Shown here: positions 1-9,506 of the stretch, in pieces
Position numbering within the stretch: the stretch's first letter is position 1
Layout of the letters: each line of letters opens with the position of its first letter
From: Methylocystis sp.
GTDB taxonomy: Bacteria > Pseudomonadota > Alphaproteobacteria > Rhizobiales > Beijerinckiaceae
Assembly: GCA_002929055.1 (NCBI GenBank)
Contig: PERY01000001.1
Span: forward strand, 198,358 to 262,357
Length of the DNA stretch: 64,000 bases
Reading direction: 5' to 3'
Notes under the pieces: generated by a model
What the model saw: only the letters and a program-made list of their open reading frames with translations
Databases searched by the model: none
Told to the model about the DNA's origin: nothing
Made by a program: the position numbers and the translations under genes

Positions 1-1949
1 GGCGGGTTGCGCACATAGGTCGAGTGATCGTCCCAGACGTAGGTCTCGCTCTCGGGCGCCGCGACCGCCCGCCAGTGCTGGTCTCCGGCGAAAACGTTCG
101 CATAGGTCTCGCGGTAAAGCTGGCGCGTGACATTGTCGCGGATGAAGGCGTCGATCTCGGCGTTCCTGGGCCAGATGTCGCGCAGGAACACGGGCTTGCC
201 GTCGGAGCCCTGGCCGAGCGGCTCCTTGGCGAGGTCGATCGCGACCGTGCCCGCGAGCGCGAAGGCGACGACGAGGGGGGGCGAAGCCAGATAATTCGCC
301 TGAACGTCAGGGTTGACGCGCCCTTCAAAATTGCGGTTGCCCGAGAGCACCGAGGCCGCGACGATGTCGTGCTGGTTGATCGTCTTCGAGACCGGCGCCG
401 GCAGCGGGCCGGAATTGCCGATGCAGGTCGTGCAGCCGAAGCCCACGAGATTGAAGCCCAGTTCGTCGAGCGATTTCTGAAGGCCGGAGTTGGCGAGATA
501 TTGCCCGACCACCTGGCTTCCGGGCGCAAGCGAGGTCTTCACCCAGGGCTTCACCTTCAGCCCCTTGGCGATGGCGTTGCGCGCGAGGAGGCCGGCGCCG
601 ATCAGCACGCTCGGGTTCGACGTGTTGGTGCAGGAGGTGATCGCCGCGATGACGACGTCGCCGTGGCCGAGGTCGTAATTCGTCCCCTCGACCTTGTAGC
701 GCGGGCCAAGGCCCCCTTCCTTCTTGTATTCGCCAGCGAGCGCGGTCTCGAAGGCCTTGCCCACGTCCTCGAGCGGCACGCGACCCTCGGGGCGCTTCGG
801 CCCCGCGAGCGAGGGCGCGACGTCGGCGAGGTCGAGCGACAGCGTGTCGGTGAATTCCGGGTCTGGCGAGGCGGCGGTGCGCAACATGCCCTGCGCCTGC
901 GTATAGGCTTCGATCAGCGCGATGCGCTCGGCGGCGCGGCCGGAGGTGTTGAGATAGGCCAGAGTCTCTGTGTCGACGGGGAAGAAGCCGCAGGTCGCGC
1001 CATATTCGGGCGCCATGTTCGCGATGGTCGCGCGGTCGGCGAGGGTGAGGTGGTTGAGGCCGTCGCCGAAGAATTCGACAAATTTGCCGACCACGCCCTT
1101 TTTGCGCAGCATTTGCGTCACGGTCAGCACCACGTCGGTCGCGGTGACGCCTTCCTTCGGCGCGCCGGTGAGCTTGAAGCCGATGACCTCGGGCGCAAGC
1201 ATGGAAAGCGGCTGGCCGAGCATGGCGGCCTCCGCCTCGATGCCGCCGACGCCCCAGCCCAGCACGGCGAGGCCGTTGACCATAGTGGTGTGCGAGTCGG
1301 TGCCGACGAGCGAATCCGGATAGGCGACCTCGACCGTCGATCCGTTCGCGCCCTCGCTGCGCGTCCAGACGGTCTGCGCCAGATATTCGAGGTTCACCTG
1401 ATGGCAGATGCCGGTGCCGGGCGGCACGACGCGAAAATTGTCGAAGGCCGACTGGCCCCATTTCAGGAAGCGGTAGCGCTCGCCATTGCGCTGATATTCG
1501 AGTTCGACATTCTGCTCGAAGGCCCTGGGCGTGCCGAACTCGTCGACGATGACCGAATGGTCGATCACAAGGTCGACCGGCACCAGCGGATTGATCTTCT
1601 GGGGGTTGCCGCCGAGCGCCACCATGGCGTCGCGCATCGCCGCGAGATCGACGACGGCCGGAACGCCGGTGAAGTCCTGCATCAGCACCCGGGCCGGGGA
1701 AAAGGCGATCTCGCGCTCGCCCTTGCCCTTCTCGGTCAGCCATTGGGCGAAGGAGAGGATCGTGTCCTTCGTCACCCAGCGGCCGTCCTCGTTGCGCAGC
1801 AGGTTTTCCAGCACGACCTTCAGCGAGTACGGGAGCTTCGAGACTCCCGCGAGCCCGTTCGCCTCCGCCGCCTTCAGCGAGAAATAGTCATAGCTCTTGT
1901 CGCCCACGACGAGCTTTTGGCGGGACTGGAAACTGTCGACAGATGTCAT
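1..1949 (-). CDS. acnA: Aconitate hydratase AcnA (C-terminus cut by window start)
   Basis: TCA-cycle aconitase interconverting citrate and isocitrate with a [4Fe-4S] cluster in the cytoplasm. The start ATG is at 1947-1949 and the product begins MTSVDSFQSRQKL. About 649 codons are visible before the window edge, against roughly 900 residues for the AcnA/IRP family. The family motifs HQVNLEYLA and VGTDSHTTMVNGL are readable, as is a late block DDHSTYVRNPP. The gene stands alone on the minus strand, about 145 bp from the MFS gene upstream. A degenerate Irr-like palindrome lies in that gap. Long open frames on the opposite strand here are by-products of GC-rich codon usage. Confidence 0.96.
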   Translation of the reverse strand, partial: MTSVDSFQSRQKLVVGDKSYDYFSLKAAEANGLAGVSKLPYSLKVVLENLLRNEDGRWVTKDTILSFAQWLTEKGKGEREIAFSPARVLMQDFTGVPAVVDLAAMRDAMVALGGNPQKINPLVPVDLVIDHSVIVDEFGTPRAFEQNVELEYQRNGERYRFLKWGQSAFDNFRVVPPGTGICHQVNLEYLAQTVWTRSEGANGSTVEVAYPDSLVGTDSHTTMVNGLAVLGWGVGGIEAEAAMLGQPLSMLAPEVIGFKLTGAPKEGVTATDVVLTVTQMLRKKGVVGKFVEFFGDGLNHLTLADRATIANMAPEYGATCGFFPVDTETLAYLNTSGRAAERIALIEAYTQAQGMLRTAASPDPEFTDTLSLDLADVAPSLAGPKRPEGRVPLEDVGKAFETALAGEYKKEGGLGPRYKVEGTNYDLGHGDVVIAAITSCTNTSNPSVLIGAGLLARNAIAKGLKVKPWVKTSLAPGSQVVGQYLANSGLQKSLDELGFNLVGFGCTTCIGNSGPLPAPVSKTINQHDIVAASVLSGNRNFEGRVNPDVQANYLASPPLVVAFALAGTVAIDLAKEPLGQGSDGKPVFLRDIWPRNAEIDAFIRDNVTRQLYRETYANVFAGDQHWRAVAAPESETYVWDDHSTYVRNP

Positions 1950-2094
1950 GGGGGTGTCCTTGGGGGCGTCCTTGCAGACTTGGGCGGCAGATTGGGTGTG
2001 CGACGGGCTCGAGCGAGCCTCGCCATTCTTAGAAAATTCCATGCCACGCGCACAAGGCGGGGCGGCAACAAAAAAGATAGGGCGCAAAGGCGCA

Positions 2095-3531
2095 TCAGCG
2101 CCGCTTTTCGCCCCGCAGGGGCCGTTCCTCCATCCGCGCCATGAAGACGAAAGATAGCGCCATGCAGACCGCAAGCGCCGCGAAGACCAGGCGGAAGCTC
2201 GCGACGAGCCGTGCGAGGTCATCGGGTGAGAGCTTCGACTCGGTGATGTATTCGGCCCGTCCGCCGCCGAGCGCAAGTGCGGCGAAAAGCGCGACGATCA
2301 CGGAGGCGCCAAGCTGCCGGAAGAACTGCGTCGTCGCCGTCGCCGTGCCCAGATCCCTGGCCAGCACGGCGTTCTGAACGCAGACCGTCGCTATTGGCAG
2401 CATGGTCCCGACGCCGAGCGTCACGACCGTCAGCAGCAGGTTGAGGGTGAAGAAGGAGACGCTGCCCGCCTTCCAGGCGGCGGCGGCCGCGGCCAGCGTT
2501 CCGGCGCCGAGACCCAGCAGGGGGATCAGCTTGTAATGATGGACGACCGCCATCATCCGCCCAGAGAATGTCGCGCCGGCGACGGTCGCGACCATGAGCG
2601 GGATGAGCGCGAGCCCCGAGTCGTGAGCGGAGAGCCCCGCCCCTACCTCGAAATAGATGGGCATGACCACAGAGAGCCCGACAAAGGCGCCAAGCCCGAA
2701 GGAGCTGGAGGCGACGGCGTCGCGCACGATCCCGAGGCTGAGAATCCGCATTGGGATCAAGGGCTCGTCGGCGGTGCGCGTGCGCCGCGCGAAGAGCAGC
2801 CAGAACAGGCTGGAGAGACCCAGCAAGCCAAGGATCGGGGCCGAGGTCCAGGGGTAGCGGGTTCCGCCCCAGCCGAGCGCCAGCACCATCGCGCCCGAGG
2901 CCATGACCAGAAAACCGGCGCCCAGATAGTCGACGCTGTGCGGATGGCGCCGCTCCGGCAGGCGCTTGAGGCGGCTGTTGACGATGACGAGCGCGGCGAG
3001 GCCGAGAGGCAGATTGATCCAGAAGATGAGCGACCAATGCGCATATTGCGCAAAAAATCCCCCGAGCGCCGGCCCGGCGATGCTGGAGGTGACAAAAACG
3101 GCGGCGAAATAGGTCTGATAGCGGCCGCGCTCGCGGGGGCTGACGAGATCGGCGACGACGGTCTGGGAGAGGGCGATGAGGCCGCCGCCTCCCAGTCCCT
3201 GAAGAAATCGCGCCGCGGCGAGCGCGGCGATGCTCGGCGCCAGCGCGCAGGCCAGAGACCCGGCGATGAAGGTCGCCACCCCCACGAGCAGCACGATGCG
3301 CCGCCCGTAGACATCGGCGAATTTGCCGTAGAGCGGCGTCACCACCGTCGCGGCGATGAGATAGGCCGTGACGATCCAGGGCAGGTTCTCCGGCTCGCCG
3401 AGGTCCGCGCCGATGGTCGGCATGGCGGTGACGACGATGGTCTGGTCCAGCGCCGACAGCAGCATGGCGAGGCCGAGCCCAACCATGACCTGCCGCATTT
3501 CCGCAGGGGGGCTCGGGGGCGCGGCGGTCAT
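2095..3531 (-). CDS. MFS transporter, DHA2 (EmrB/QacA-like) drug exporter
   Basis: A 478-residue inner-membrane proton-coupled exporter. It has the DHA2-family motif LDQTIVVTAMPTI in the first transmembrane helix (about residues 28-40), the loop motif GKFADVYGRR after the second helix, and about 14 hydrophobic helices in total. Substrate cannot be read from the sequence; multidrug or antiseptic export is the family norm. The ATG at 3529-3531 was chosen because the sequence upstream runs into the recQ terminus. It lies 63 bp downstream of recQ on the same strand, so cotranscription is possible. Confidence 0.9.
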   Translation of the reverse strand: MTAAPPSPPAEMRQVMVGLGLAMLLSALDQTIVVTAMPTIGADLGEPENLPWIVTAYLIAATVVTPLYGKFADVYGRRIVLLVGVATFIAGSLACALAPSIAALAAARFLQGLGGGGLIALSQTVVADLVSPRERGRYQTYFAAVFVTSSIAGPALGGFFAQYAHWSLIFWINLPLGLAALVIVNSRLKRLPERRHPHSVDYLGAGFLVMASGAMVLALGWGGTRYPWTSAPILGLLGLSSLFWLLFARRTRTADEPLIPMRILSLGIVRDAVASSSFGLGAFVGLSVVMPIYFEVGAGLSAHDSGLALIPLMVATVAGATFSGRMMAVVHHYKLIPLLGLGAGTLAAAAAAWKAGSVSFFTLNLLLTVVTLGVGTMLPIATVCVQNAVLARDLGTATATTQFFRQLGASVIVALFAALALGGGRAEYITESKLSPDDLARLVASFRLVFAALAVCMALSFVFMARMEERPLRGEKRR

Positions 3532-3594
3532 GGGGCGTGCAACCTTGGTCGGAGGGCTGTGGGCTTCTACCGCATCGCAGCGCCGCGGGGAACG

Positions 3595-5175
3595 TCATGG
3601 ATCTCCAGGGATCGTCCTGATGACGCGCAGGAAACCCGCCGCCTCGTCGATTTCGTCGAAGGCCGGATCGTCGAGGCGATCCGGGCGCGCCCGGGCGAGC
3701 GTCGTCAGCGCTTCGTCGCTTGCGATCCGCCGCGGGGCGAGGCCCCTGCGCTTCGCAATCGCAAGGCGCTCCGCCTGAAGCGCGCGCAGCAGCCGGGCCT
3801 GCGCGACCGTGAGGGCGGGCGGCGCCGGCGGCGCCTCCGTCAGGATCGGCTCTTGCGCAGGCGAGGGCTCCGTCGCCTCCGTCTCGGGCGCGCCGGCCGA
3901 GAGATGCGCCAGCCGGCTTGTCGCGGCGACGCGCCAGCCCTGCGTCAGCGCGCCCAGGCGCCGCGGCCAGGCGAGCGGCCCGCCACGGCAATGGTCGCAG
4001 CGCCCGCAGGGCGTGCTTTCCTCGCCGAACTCCGAAAGGAGGGTCTGGAAGCGGCAGCCCGGCGTCACGCAAAGCCGCGCCATGGCCCTGCGCCGCGCGT
4101 AGGCGCCCAAAGCCGCCTCGTCCTCCTCGGCGATGACGGGCGCGCCCCAGCGCAAGGCGAGTTCGCGCGGATCAAAGAGCGCCAGCGTTCGCGCCGGCGC
4201 CCCGTCGCGCCCGGCGCGGCCGATTTCCTGGTAATAGCCCTCGATCGAGTTCGGTATGTCGGCATGGACGATGAAGCGGACATCCGGCTTGTCGACGCCC
4301 ATGCCGAAGGCGATGGTCGCCACCATGACGACGCCCTTTCGCGCAAAAAACGCGTCCTGATGGGCGCCGCGCGTATAGGCGTCGAGGCCGGCGTGGTAGG
4401 GCAGGGCGTCGAGCCCCATGCGGGCGAGGCTCGCGGCCAGCGCGTCCGCCATGCGGCGGGAGTTGCAATAGACGATCCCGCTTTCGCCGCCGCGCCCGAC
4501 GAAGTCCAGGATCTGCCGCAGGCCGGGACGCTTGCGCTGGAACGAGATCGCGAGGTTGGGCCGCGCAAAAGAACGAACGAAGACAATGGGTTCCCGCGCA
4601 AAAAGATTGCCGATGACATCGGCGCGCGTGCGCGGTCCCGCGGTGGCGGTGACGGCCAGCACGGGAGCCCCGAGTTTTCGGGCGATCGCCCCGAGCCCGC
4701 GATAGTCCGGGCGGAACTCGTGGCCCCAATGCGAGACGCAATGGGCTTCGTCGACCGCAAAAAGCCGGATGCGGTTTTTGCGCAGCAAATTCTGCGTCCC
4801 CTCCTGCGCCAGCCGCTCCGGCGCGACATAGAGCAGGCGCGCCCGGCCGCTGGAGACCGCGTCGAAGGCGGCCATCGCCTCCTCGTCGTCCTGCGCGGAA
4901 TTGAGCGCGACGGCGGGCAAGCCCTTGTCGGCCAGCGCCCGCAACTGGTCGCGCATCAGCGCGATGAGCGGCGAGGCGACGACGACGAGCCCCGGCCCGG
5001 CGGCGGCCGGGAGCTGATAGAGCAGCGACTTTCCCGAGCCCGTGGGCATGACGGCGAGGGCGTCGCGCCCAGCGAGCACCGCCTCGACCACTTCCCGCTG
5101 TCCCGGCAGGAAGTCTGAAAATCCAAAATTGCTGCGCAGCAATTCCGCAGCTTCGGGCAGGTGCGGGCCGCTCAC
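3595..5175 (-). CDS. recQ: ATP-dependent DNA helicase, RecQ family
   Basis: A 526-residue superfamily 2 DNA helicase. Walker A MPTGSGKS lies at residues 43-50, the DEAH box at 142-145 followed by the aromatic loop CVSHWGHEFRPDY, and helicase motif VI reads QEIGRAGRDG. A zinc-binding cysteine set (CVTPGC and CGRCDHC) follows. The C-terminus contains an HRDC-like helical segment, but the winged-helix region is short and Pro/Ala-rich compared with E. coli RecQ (about 610 aa), so this is a compact variant. The start is GTG at 5173-5175, overlapping the stop of the upstream gene in a GTGA arrangement that implies translational coupling. Confidence 0.9.
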   Translation of the reverse strand: MSGPHLPEAAELLRSNFGFSDFLPGQREVVEAVLAGRDALAVMPTGSGKSLLYQLPAAAGPGLVVVASPLIALMRDQLRALADKGLPAVALNSAQDDEEAMAAFDAVSSGRARLLYVAPERLAQEGTQNLLRKNRIRLFAVDEAHCVSHWGHEFRPDYRGLGAIARKLGAPVLAVTATAGPRTRADVIGNLFAREPIVFVRSFARPNLAISFQRKRPGLRQILDFVGRGGESGIVYCNSRRMADALAASLARMGLDALPYHAGLDAYTRGAHQDAFFARKGVVMVATIAFGMGVDKPDVRFIVHADIPNSIEGYYQEIGRAGRDGAPARTLALFDPRELALRWGAPVIAEEDEAALGAYARRRAMARLCVTPGCRFQTLLSEFGEESTPCGRCDHCRGGPLAWPRRLGALTQGWRVAATSRLAHLSAGAPETEATEPSPAQEPILTEAPPAPPALTVAQARLLRALQAERLAIAKRRGLAPRRIASDEALTTLARARPDRLDDPAFDEIDEAAGFLRVIRTIPGDP

Positions 5176-5462
5176 GTCAGCCCTTTTTCAATCAGGAAGG
5201 CGGCGATCTCGCGCCATTCCTGCGCCAAAATCCCCTCATGCGGCGGTCGCCCGGCCCGGGCGTACCAATAGCGCGCGTTCCAGCGGTCGCCTTCCTTGCG
5301 GTGCAGATAGGCATGGACCCACATGCCGTCCGGGTCGCTCGCGTCGTCGACGCATTTATGGGCGCCGTCCCAGTCGCCCCTCGCGTCGAGCCAGAGGGCG
5401 CGCAGCGCGGGATCGCCCGGGGGCGACGTCGAGGCGAGAAAAGAGTCGAGCGGCTGGGTCAT
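5172..5462 (-). CDS. Conserved hypothetical protein upstream of recQ
   Basis: A 96-residue soluble protein rich in Trp and Tyr (MTQPLDSFLAS, then DGMWVHAYLHRKEGDRWNARYWYARAGRP). No domain is named with confidence. The pattern resembles small proteobacterial proteins in which an HAYLHR-x-GD-xxNA-xYWY-xRAG block is conserved. The ATG at 5460-5462 was chosen over an upstream ATG because a GGGAGG ribosome-binding site sits seven to eight bases before it. Its TGA overlaps the recQ GTG, so the two are probably made together. Function unknown. Confidence 0.75.
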   Translation of the reverse strand: MTQPLDSFLASTSPPGDPALRALWLDARGDWDGAHKCVDDASDPDGMWVHAYLHRKEGDRWNARYWYARAGRPPHEGILAQEWREIAAFLIEKGLT

Positions 5463-5542
5463 GGCGGCCTCCCATGAAGGAGCCATTATGGCGCCGCGCC
5501 GCGCGCATTGACAGGAGCCGCCCGGCTCGGCCAATTGCGCGC

Positions 5543-5737
5543 ATGATCCAAAGTCCCTGCAACAAAATCTGCACGCTGAACGAGAACCGCATCTGCGTCG
5601 GCTGCGGCCGCTCGCGCGAAGAGATCGGCAGCTGGACCGGGCTGTCCGATGGCGACAAAAAGCGCGTCATTGAGCGGGCCAAGGCGCGCCTTGCGGCGTT
5701 GGGCGGCGTCAAGGCGGCCGCCAAAATCAGGGGCTGA
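5543..5737 (+). CDS. DUF1289 family small cysteine protein
   Basis: A 64-residue protein with the DUF1289 pattern: an N-terminal SPCNKICTLNE block followed by ICVGCGRSREEIGSW (four cysteines in CxxxC and CxxC pairs) and a basic helical tail. The cysteines could bind a metal, but the role of the family is not established. The start ATG at 5543 places the SPC motif at residue 4, as in most members. It is convergent with the peroxiredoxin gene, 35 bp away. Confidence 0.85.
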   Translation: MIQSPCNKICTLNENRICVGCGRSREEIGSWTGLSDGDKKRVIERAKARLAALGGVKAAAKIRG

Positions 5738-5772
5738 AAAAGGGCCGGCGCATCGGCCGACCCCTTGATCCT

Positions 5773-6258
5773 TCAGAGCTTTTCGAGCGTCGATTCCGCG
5801 CTGGAGACGGTCGCGAGGCTCGAGTTTTCCTCGATGTTGATCCATTCGACGACGCCGTCCCTGACGATCGCGGAATAACGCTTGCCGCGCACGCCGAGGC
5901 CGAAATCATTGAGGTCGAGATCGACGCCCATGGCCTTGGCGAGAACCGCCGAGCCGTCGGCGAGACCGTGGATCTTGCCGGCGGCGCCGCGCTCCTTCAG
6001 CCAGGCGTCGAGGGTGAAGACGTCGTTGACGGCCGTCACCGCAATGGCCTCGACGCCCTTGGATTTGATCGCGTCATAGTGCTCCAGAAAGCCCGGCAGA
6101 TGCTTCGCGTGGCAGGTCGGCGTGAAGGCGCCCGGAACCGAAAAGAGCGCGACCTTGCGGCCCTTGAAATAGTCGGACGTCTTGACCGGCTCGGGGCCGT
6201 TCTTGCCCATGATCGTGACGGTCACGTCGGGAATCTTGTCGCCTGCTTTGATGGTCAT
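5773..6258 (-). CDS. Peroxiredoxin, Prx5/AhpE-type thioredoxin fold
   Basis: A 161-residue cytoplasmic thiol peroxidase reducing H2O2 and organic hydroperoxides. The peroxidatic cysteine is Cys49 in VPGAFTPTCHAKHLPGF, the Prx5-type signature. No second conserved cysteine appears in the usual resolving position, so a glutathione/glutaredoxin or 1-Cys mechanism is likely (inference). Length and the final SSAESTLEKL match the family. It is monocistronic, with a 218-bp divergent spacer to the next gene. Confidence 0.93.
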   Translation of the reverse strand: MTIKAGDKIPDVTVTIMGKNGPEPVKTSDYFKGRKVALFSVPGAFTPTCHAKHLPGFLEHYDAIKSKGVEAIAVTAVNDVFTLDAWLKERGAAGKIHGLADGSAVLAKAMGVDLDLNDFGLGVRGKRYSAIVRDGVVEWINIEENSSLATVSSAESTLEKL

Positions 6259-6476
6259 GCCTGTCTCGCTTTGGCTTGCTCGCTGTGGATTGGCGGGTGA
6301 AGCTTTTTCTAATTAGCGCGTTTTTCCGACAAGTCGCCAGCGCAGGCGCAGCTTTTCCCCGATTCCCTCGCTTCGGCCCAAGCCCAGCGCCCCATTCGAG
6401 ACGCTTGTGACCCGCCTCAAGGCGTTGCAACATGATGATCGCGCGTTGCAACCGCGCCGCGGGGAGGGTTTGGACA

Positions 6477-6932
6477 ATGTCGAACACGCAAGAAGTTGAC
6501 GGGCAGCCGCCCGCCGCCTGGGTTTGGAGTCAGTATCGCGCCGAATCGCCCGCCGAGCCCGTGTCCGTCGGAATAGCGGAGGAAACCCCGCAGGCTCCCC
6601 CCGCCGAGGCTGCCCCCGACGCCCCCGCTCCAGCTCCCGCGTCCGGCGCCGCCAGGGATTCGAGCGCGATCGGCCTTGGCCTCGCCGCGGCGGTGCTGGT
6701 CATCGCGGGCCTCACCTGGCTCTTCACCTCGAAGCCGGCCTCGGCGCCTGCCGAATCGACCCTGCCCGCCGCCACCGAGGCGCCGGCGCAGCAAAAGAGC
6801 GAGGCCGCGCCGCCTGCCGTCGAGCCTGTCGCCGCTCCGGCGCCCGCCGCCCCGGCTGCGGAGCCGGCGAAACCGGCCCCGCCCGCCGCCCCTGCGCATG
6901 GCAAAGGACATGGCAAGCAGCGGCATCGGTGA
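6477..6932 (+). CDS. Pro/Ala-rich single-pass membrane protein, unknown function
   Basis: A 151-residue protein. An N-terminal cytoplasmic-looking segment contains AAWVWSQYR, then a proline/alanine-rich stretch, one transmembrane helix at about residues 62-82 (IGLGLAAAVLVIAGLTWLFT), and a long Ala/Pro-rich tail ending in a His/Lys-rich GKGHGKQRHR. The ATG at 6477 is supported by a GGGGAGGG ribosome-binding site just upstream. An upstream in-frame ATG at 6432 lacks one. I do not recognise a family; the tail resembles envelope-spanning linker regions. Confidence 0.6.
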   Translation: MSNTQEVDGQPPAAWVWSQYRAESPAEPVSVGIAEETPQAPPAEAAPDAPAPAPASGAARDSSAIGLGLAAAVLVIAGLTWLFTSKPASAPAESTLPAATEAPAQQKSEAAPPAVEPVAAPAPAAPAAEPAKPAPPAAPAHGKGHGKQRHR

Positions 6933-6935
6933 GGG

Positions 6936-7370
6936 CTAGGTGCGCCAGGGATGTTCCGGCAGGTCGCAGACGCCGAGCGTCGCGACGCCCGCCTGCGCCA
7001 CGGCGTGGTCGTTCTCCACCGAGGAGCCGCTCACGCCAATGGCGCCGATCATGACGCCGTCCTTGTCGACGATGGGCAGGCCGCCGGGGAAGGTGATGAG
7101 CCCGTCATTCGAATGCTCGATGCCGTAGAGCGGCCCGCCCGGTTGCGAGAGCTTGCCGATCTCGCCGGTCGGCATGCCGAAGAAAACCGCGGTTTTCGCC
7201 TTCTTCATGGAAATGTCGATGCTGCCGACCCAGGCGTCGTCCATTCGATAAAACGCCTTGAGCACGCCGCCCGAATCGACCACCGCGATGCACATCTGCG
7301 TCTTGATCTCCGCCGCCTTTCTGCGCGCGGCGGCGATCGCCTGTTCGGCCTGTTCGATAGTGACATGCAT
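6936..7370 (-). CDS. GlcG/HbpS-like (DUF336) heme-binding family protein
   Basis: A 144-residue single-domain protein of the GlcG/HbpS family. Recognisable blocks are [25 protein letters not shown] near the N-terminus, [23 protein letters not shown] in the middle, and [20 protein letters not shown] near the end. Family members bind heme or small ligands, and no specific role can be read here. The ATG at 7368-7370 has a GAGGG site eight bases upstream. It converges with the membrane-protein gene three bases away. Confidence 0.85.
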   Translation of the reverse strand: MHVTIEQAEQAIAAARRKAAEIKTQMCIAVVDSGGVLKAFYRMDDAWVGSIDISMKKAKTAVFFGMPTGEIGKLSQPGGPLYGIEHSNDGLITFPGGLPIVDKDGVMIGAIGVSGSSVENDHAVAQAGVATLGVCDLPEHPWRT

Positions 7371-7455
7371 GCTAACGACCCTCCCTCGCCGGCCGGGCGG
7401 CCAAGGCGACGATGAGAGAGATAGGCGCCGCAGCGCGGATGTTAAGGGCGCATGC

Positions 7456-8094
7456 TCAGCGGCCCGCCGCCTCGAGAGCCTTGGTCACCAGCGCCTTGGC
7501 GTCGGCCGAATGCCAGTTCGCCGGGCCGTTCATCAGGCCGATCTGACAGCCCTCGGAATCGACCAGCATCGTCACGGGCAGGCCCAGCGCCTTGCCGGCC
7601 TGCTTCAGTTCGTAAAAGACATTGGCCTTGGGGTCCGTGTAGAGGGTCAGCGCCTTCACGCCCGTGTCTTCAAAGAGCTTCTTCGGCCGCTCGGGCCGCG
7701 AGGTGTCTATGTTGACGACCACCACCTGAAACCTGTCGGAGCCAAGCTCGGCCTGCAACTTGTCGAGTTCCGGCATTTCGGCGCGGCAGGGCACGCACCA
7801 GGTCGCCCAGACGTTGAAAAGCAGGGTCTTGCCCTTGAAGGCGGACAGCGAAACGGGCTTTCCGTCGGGGCCGTTGAAGGCGAAATCGGGAAGCTTCTCC
7901 GGCTTCTTCGAAATGTTCATCGCGGCGACCTCGCCCCTGGCGATGTCCTTCACCGATTCCGCAATCCTGGAGGCGCCGGCGCAGTCCTCGGCGCGCGCTT
8001 CCTTTACGCCTGGCCCGCCCGCGTATAGAAACCCGGCGCCGGCCGCTGCAAGGACGAGAGACGTCGGGCGACGCGGGAAAGCGGGCATTTTCAT
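7456..8094 (-). CDS. tlpA: TlpA-family thiol:disulfide interchange protein
   Basis: A 212-residue membrane-anchored periplasmic thioredoxin-fold protein. It has a basic N-terminus, a hydrophobic anchor at about residues 11-26, and the active-site motif WATWCVPC with Cys100 and Cys103. The cis-Pro loop GLPVTML follows. TlpA proteins keep periplasmic cysteines reduced, for example for cytochrome oxidase copper centres. The start MKMPAF at 8092-8094 was chosen because further upstream the frame runs into the argH start region. It is divergent from argH with a 23-bp gap, a pairing common in alphaproteobacteria. Confidence 0.9.
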   Translation of the reverse strand: MKMPAFPRRPTSLVLAAAGAGFLYAGGPGVKEARAEDCAGASRIAESVKDIARGEVAAMNISKKPEKLPDFAFNGPDGKPVSLSAFKGKTLLFNVWATWCVPCRAEMPELDKLQAELGSDRFQVVVVNIDTSRPERPKKLFEDTGVKALTLYTDPKANVFYELKQAGKALGLPVTMLVDSEGCQIGLMNGPANWHSADAKALVTKALEAAGR

Positions 8095-8117
8095 CAGGCG
8101 CAGGCTCCGGGGAAAAA

Positions 8118-9506
8118 ATGACGAGCAAGATATGGGGCGGGCGCTTTCAGAGCGCAACCGACGCGGTTCTGGAGGCCATTAACGTCTCCATCGATTTTGA
8201 CAAGCGTCTCGGACCCCAGGACATCCGCGGCTCTCTCGCCCATATCGCCATGCTCGGCAAGCAGGGCATCGTCGCGCCGGAAGACGCGGCGAAAATCACC
8301 GAAGGCCTGACGCAGATCGCCGGAGAGATCGAGCGCGGCGCGTTCAACTTCTCGCGCGCGCTCGAAGATATTCACATGAACGCCGAGTCGCGGCTCGCCG
8401 AACTTATCGGCACGACGGCGGGGCGACTGCACACGGCGCGCTCGCGCAACGATCAGGTCGCCACCGACTTCCGCCTGTATATACGCGACGAGATCGACGC
8501 GCTCGACGCGCAGCTTGCCGACTTGCAACTGGCTATGGTGGAGCGCGCGATGGAGGAGGCCGCCAGCGTCATGCCGGGCTTCACCCATCTGCAGAGCGCC
8601 CAGCCCGTCACGTTCGGCCATCATCTTCTCGCTTACGTGGAGATGATCGGCCGCGACCGGGGACGTTTCCGCGACGCGCGCTCGCGCCTCAATGAATGCC
8701 CGCTCGGGGCGGCGGCGCTCGCCGGCACGTCCTTTCCCATCGACCGCCACATGACGGCGAAGGCGCTGGACTTCGACCGTCCCACGGCCAATTCGCTCGA
8801 CAGCGTTTCCGACCGCGACTTCGTGCTGGAGACGCTCGGCGCCGCCGCCATCTGCGCCACGCATCTGTCGCGCTTTGCGGAAGAGATTGTGCTGTGGTCG
8901 ACGCCGCAGTTCAATTTCATTTCGCTATCGGACAAATTCACCACCGGCTCCTCCATCATGCCGCAAAAGCGCAATCCGGACGCCGCCGAGTTGGTGCGCG
9001 GCAAGTCCGGCCGGATCATCGGCGCGCTGCAGGCGCTGCTGATCGTTATGAAGGGCCTGCCGCTCGCCTATTCCAAGGACATGCAGGAGGACAAGGAAGG
9101 CGCTTTCGACTCGCTCGATTCCATGTCCCTCTGCATCGCCGCCATGTCCGGCATGGTGCGCGACATGAAGGTGAACCGCGAGCGGCTCAAAGCCGCCGCG
9201 GGCGCGGGCTTCTCCACCGCGACCGATCTCGCCGACTGGCTGGTGCGCAAGCTGGGGATGCCCTTCCGCGAGGCGCATCATGTGACGGGCCGCGTCGTGG
9301 CGCTGGCGGAGGGGCGCGGGGTGGGCCTCGAAGACCTCACGCTCGCCGATCTGCAGAGCGTGGAGACGCGTATATCCGAGGATGTCTTCGCCGTGCTCGG
9401 CGTGGAAAAATCAGTCGAAAGCCGGACGAGTCATGGCGGCACGGCGCCGGAGAATGTGCGCAAGCAGGCGCAGAGCTGGCTTGAATGTCTGAAGGGACAG
9501 AAATGA
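8118..9506 (+). CDS. argH: Argininosuccinate lyase
   Basis: A 462-residue enzyme for the last step of arginine synthesis, splitting argininosuccinate into arginine and fumarate. The fumarase-superfamily signature [12 protein letters not shown] lies near residue 276, and the substrate-binding SRNDQVATD and [18 protein letters not shown] blocks are present. Length is standard. It is the first gene of a tight operon; its TGA overlaps the next ATG. Confidence 0.97.
   Translation: MTSKIWGGRFQSATDAVLEAINVSIDFDKRLGPQDIRGSLAHIAMLGKQGIVAPEDAAKITEGLTQIAGEIERGAFNFSRALEDIHMNAESRLAELIGTTAGRLHTARSRNDQVATDFRLYIRDEIDALDAQLADLQLAMVERAMEEAASVMPGFTHLQSAQPVTFGHHLLAYVEMIGRDRGRFRDARSRLNECPLGAAALAGTSFPIDRHMTAKALDFDRPTANSLDSVSDRDFVLETLGAAAICATHLSRFAEEIVLWSTPQFNFISLSDKFTTGSSIMPQKRNPDAAELVRGKSGRIIGALQALLIVMKGLPLAYSKDMQEDKEGAFDSLDSMSLCIAAMSGMVRDMKVNRERLKAAAGAGFSTATDLADWLVRKLGMPFREAHHVTGRVVALAEGRGVGLEDLTLADLQSVETRISEDVFAVLGVEKSVESRTSHGGTAPENVRKQAQSWLECLKGQK

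Noticed and set aside
24..2144. Long plus-strand open frame opposite acnA
   Set aside because: The minus strand gives an unbroken aconitase with all family motifs; the opposite frame has low-complexity Arg/Ala/Asp composition and no domain.
2536..5118. 860-codon plus-strand open frame opposite the MFS and recQ genes
   Set aside because: It is antisense to two recognisable proteins, rich in Arg and Asp/Glu, and has no motif; it reflects high GC at third codon positions.
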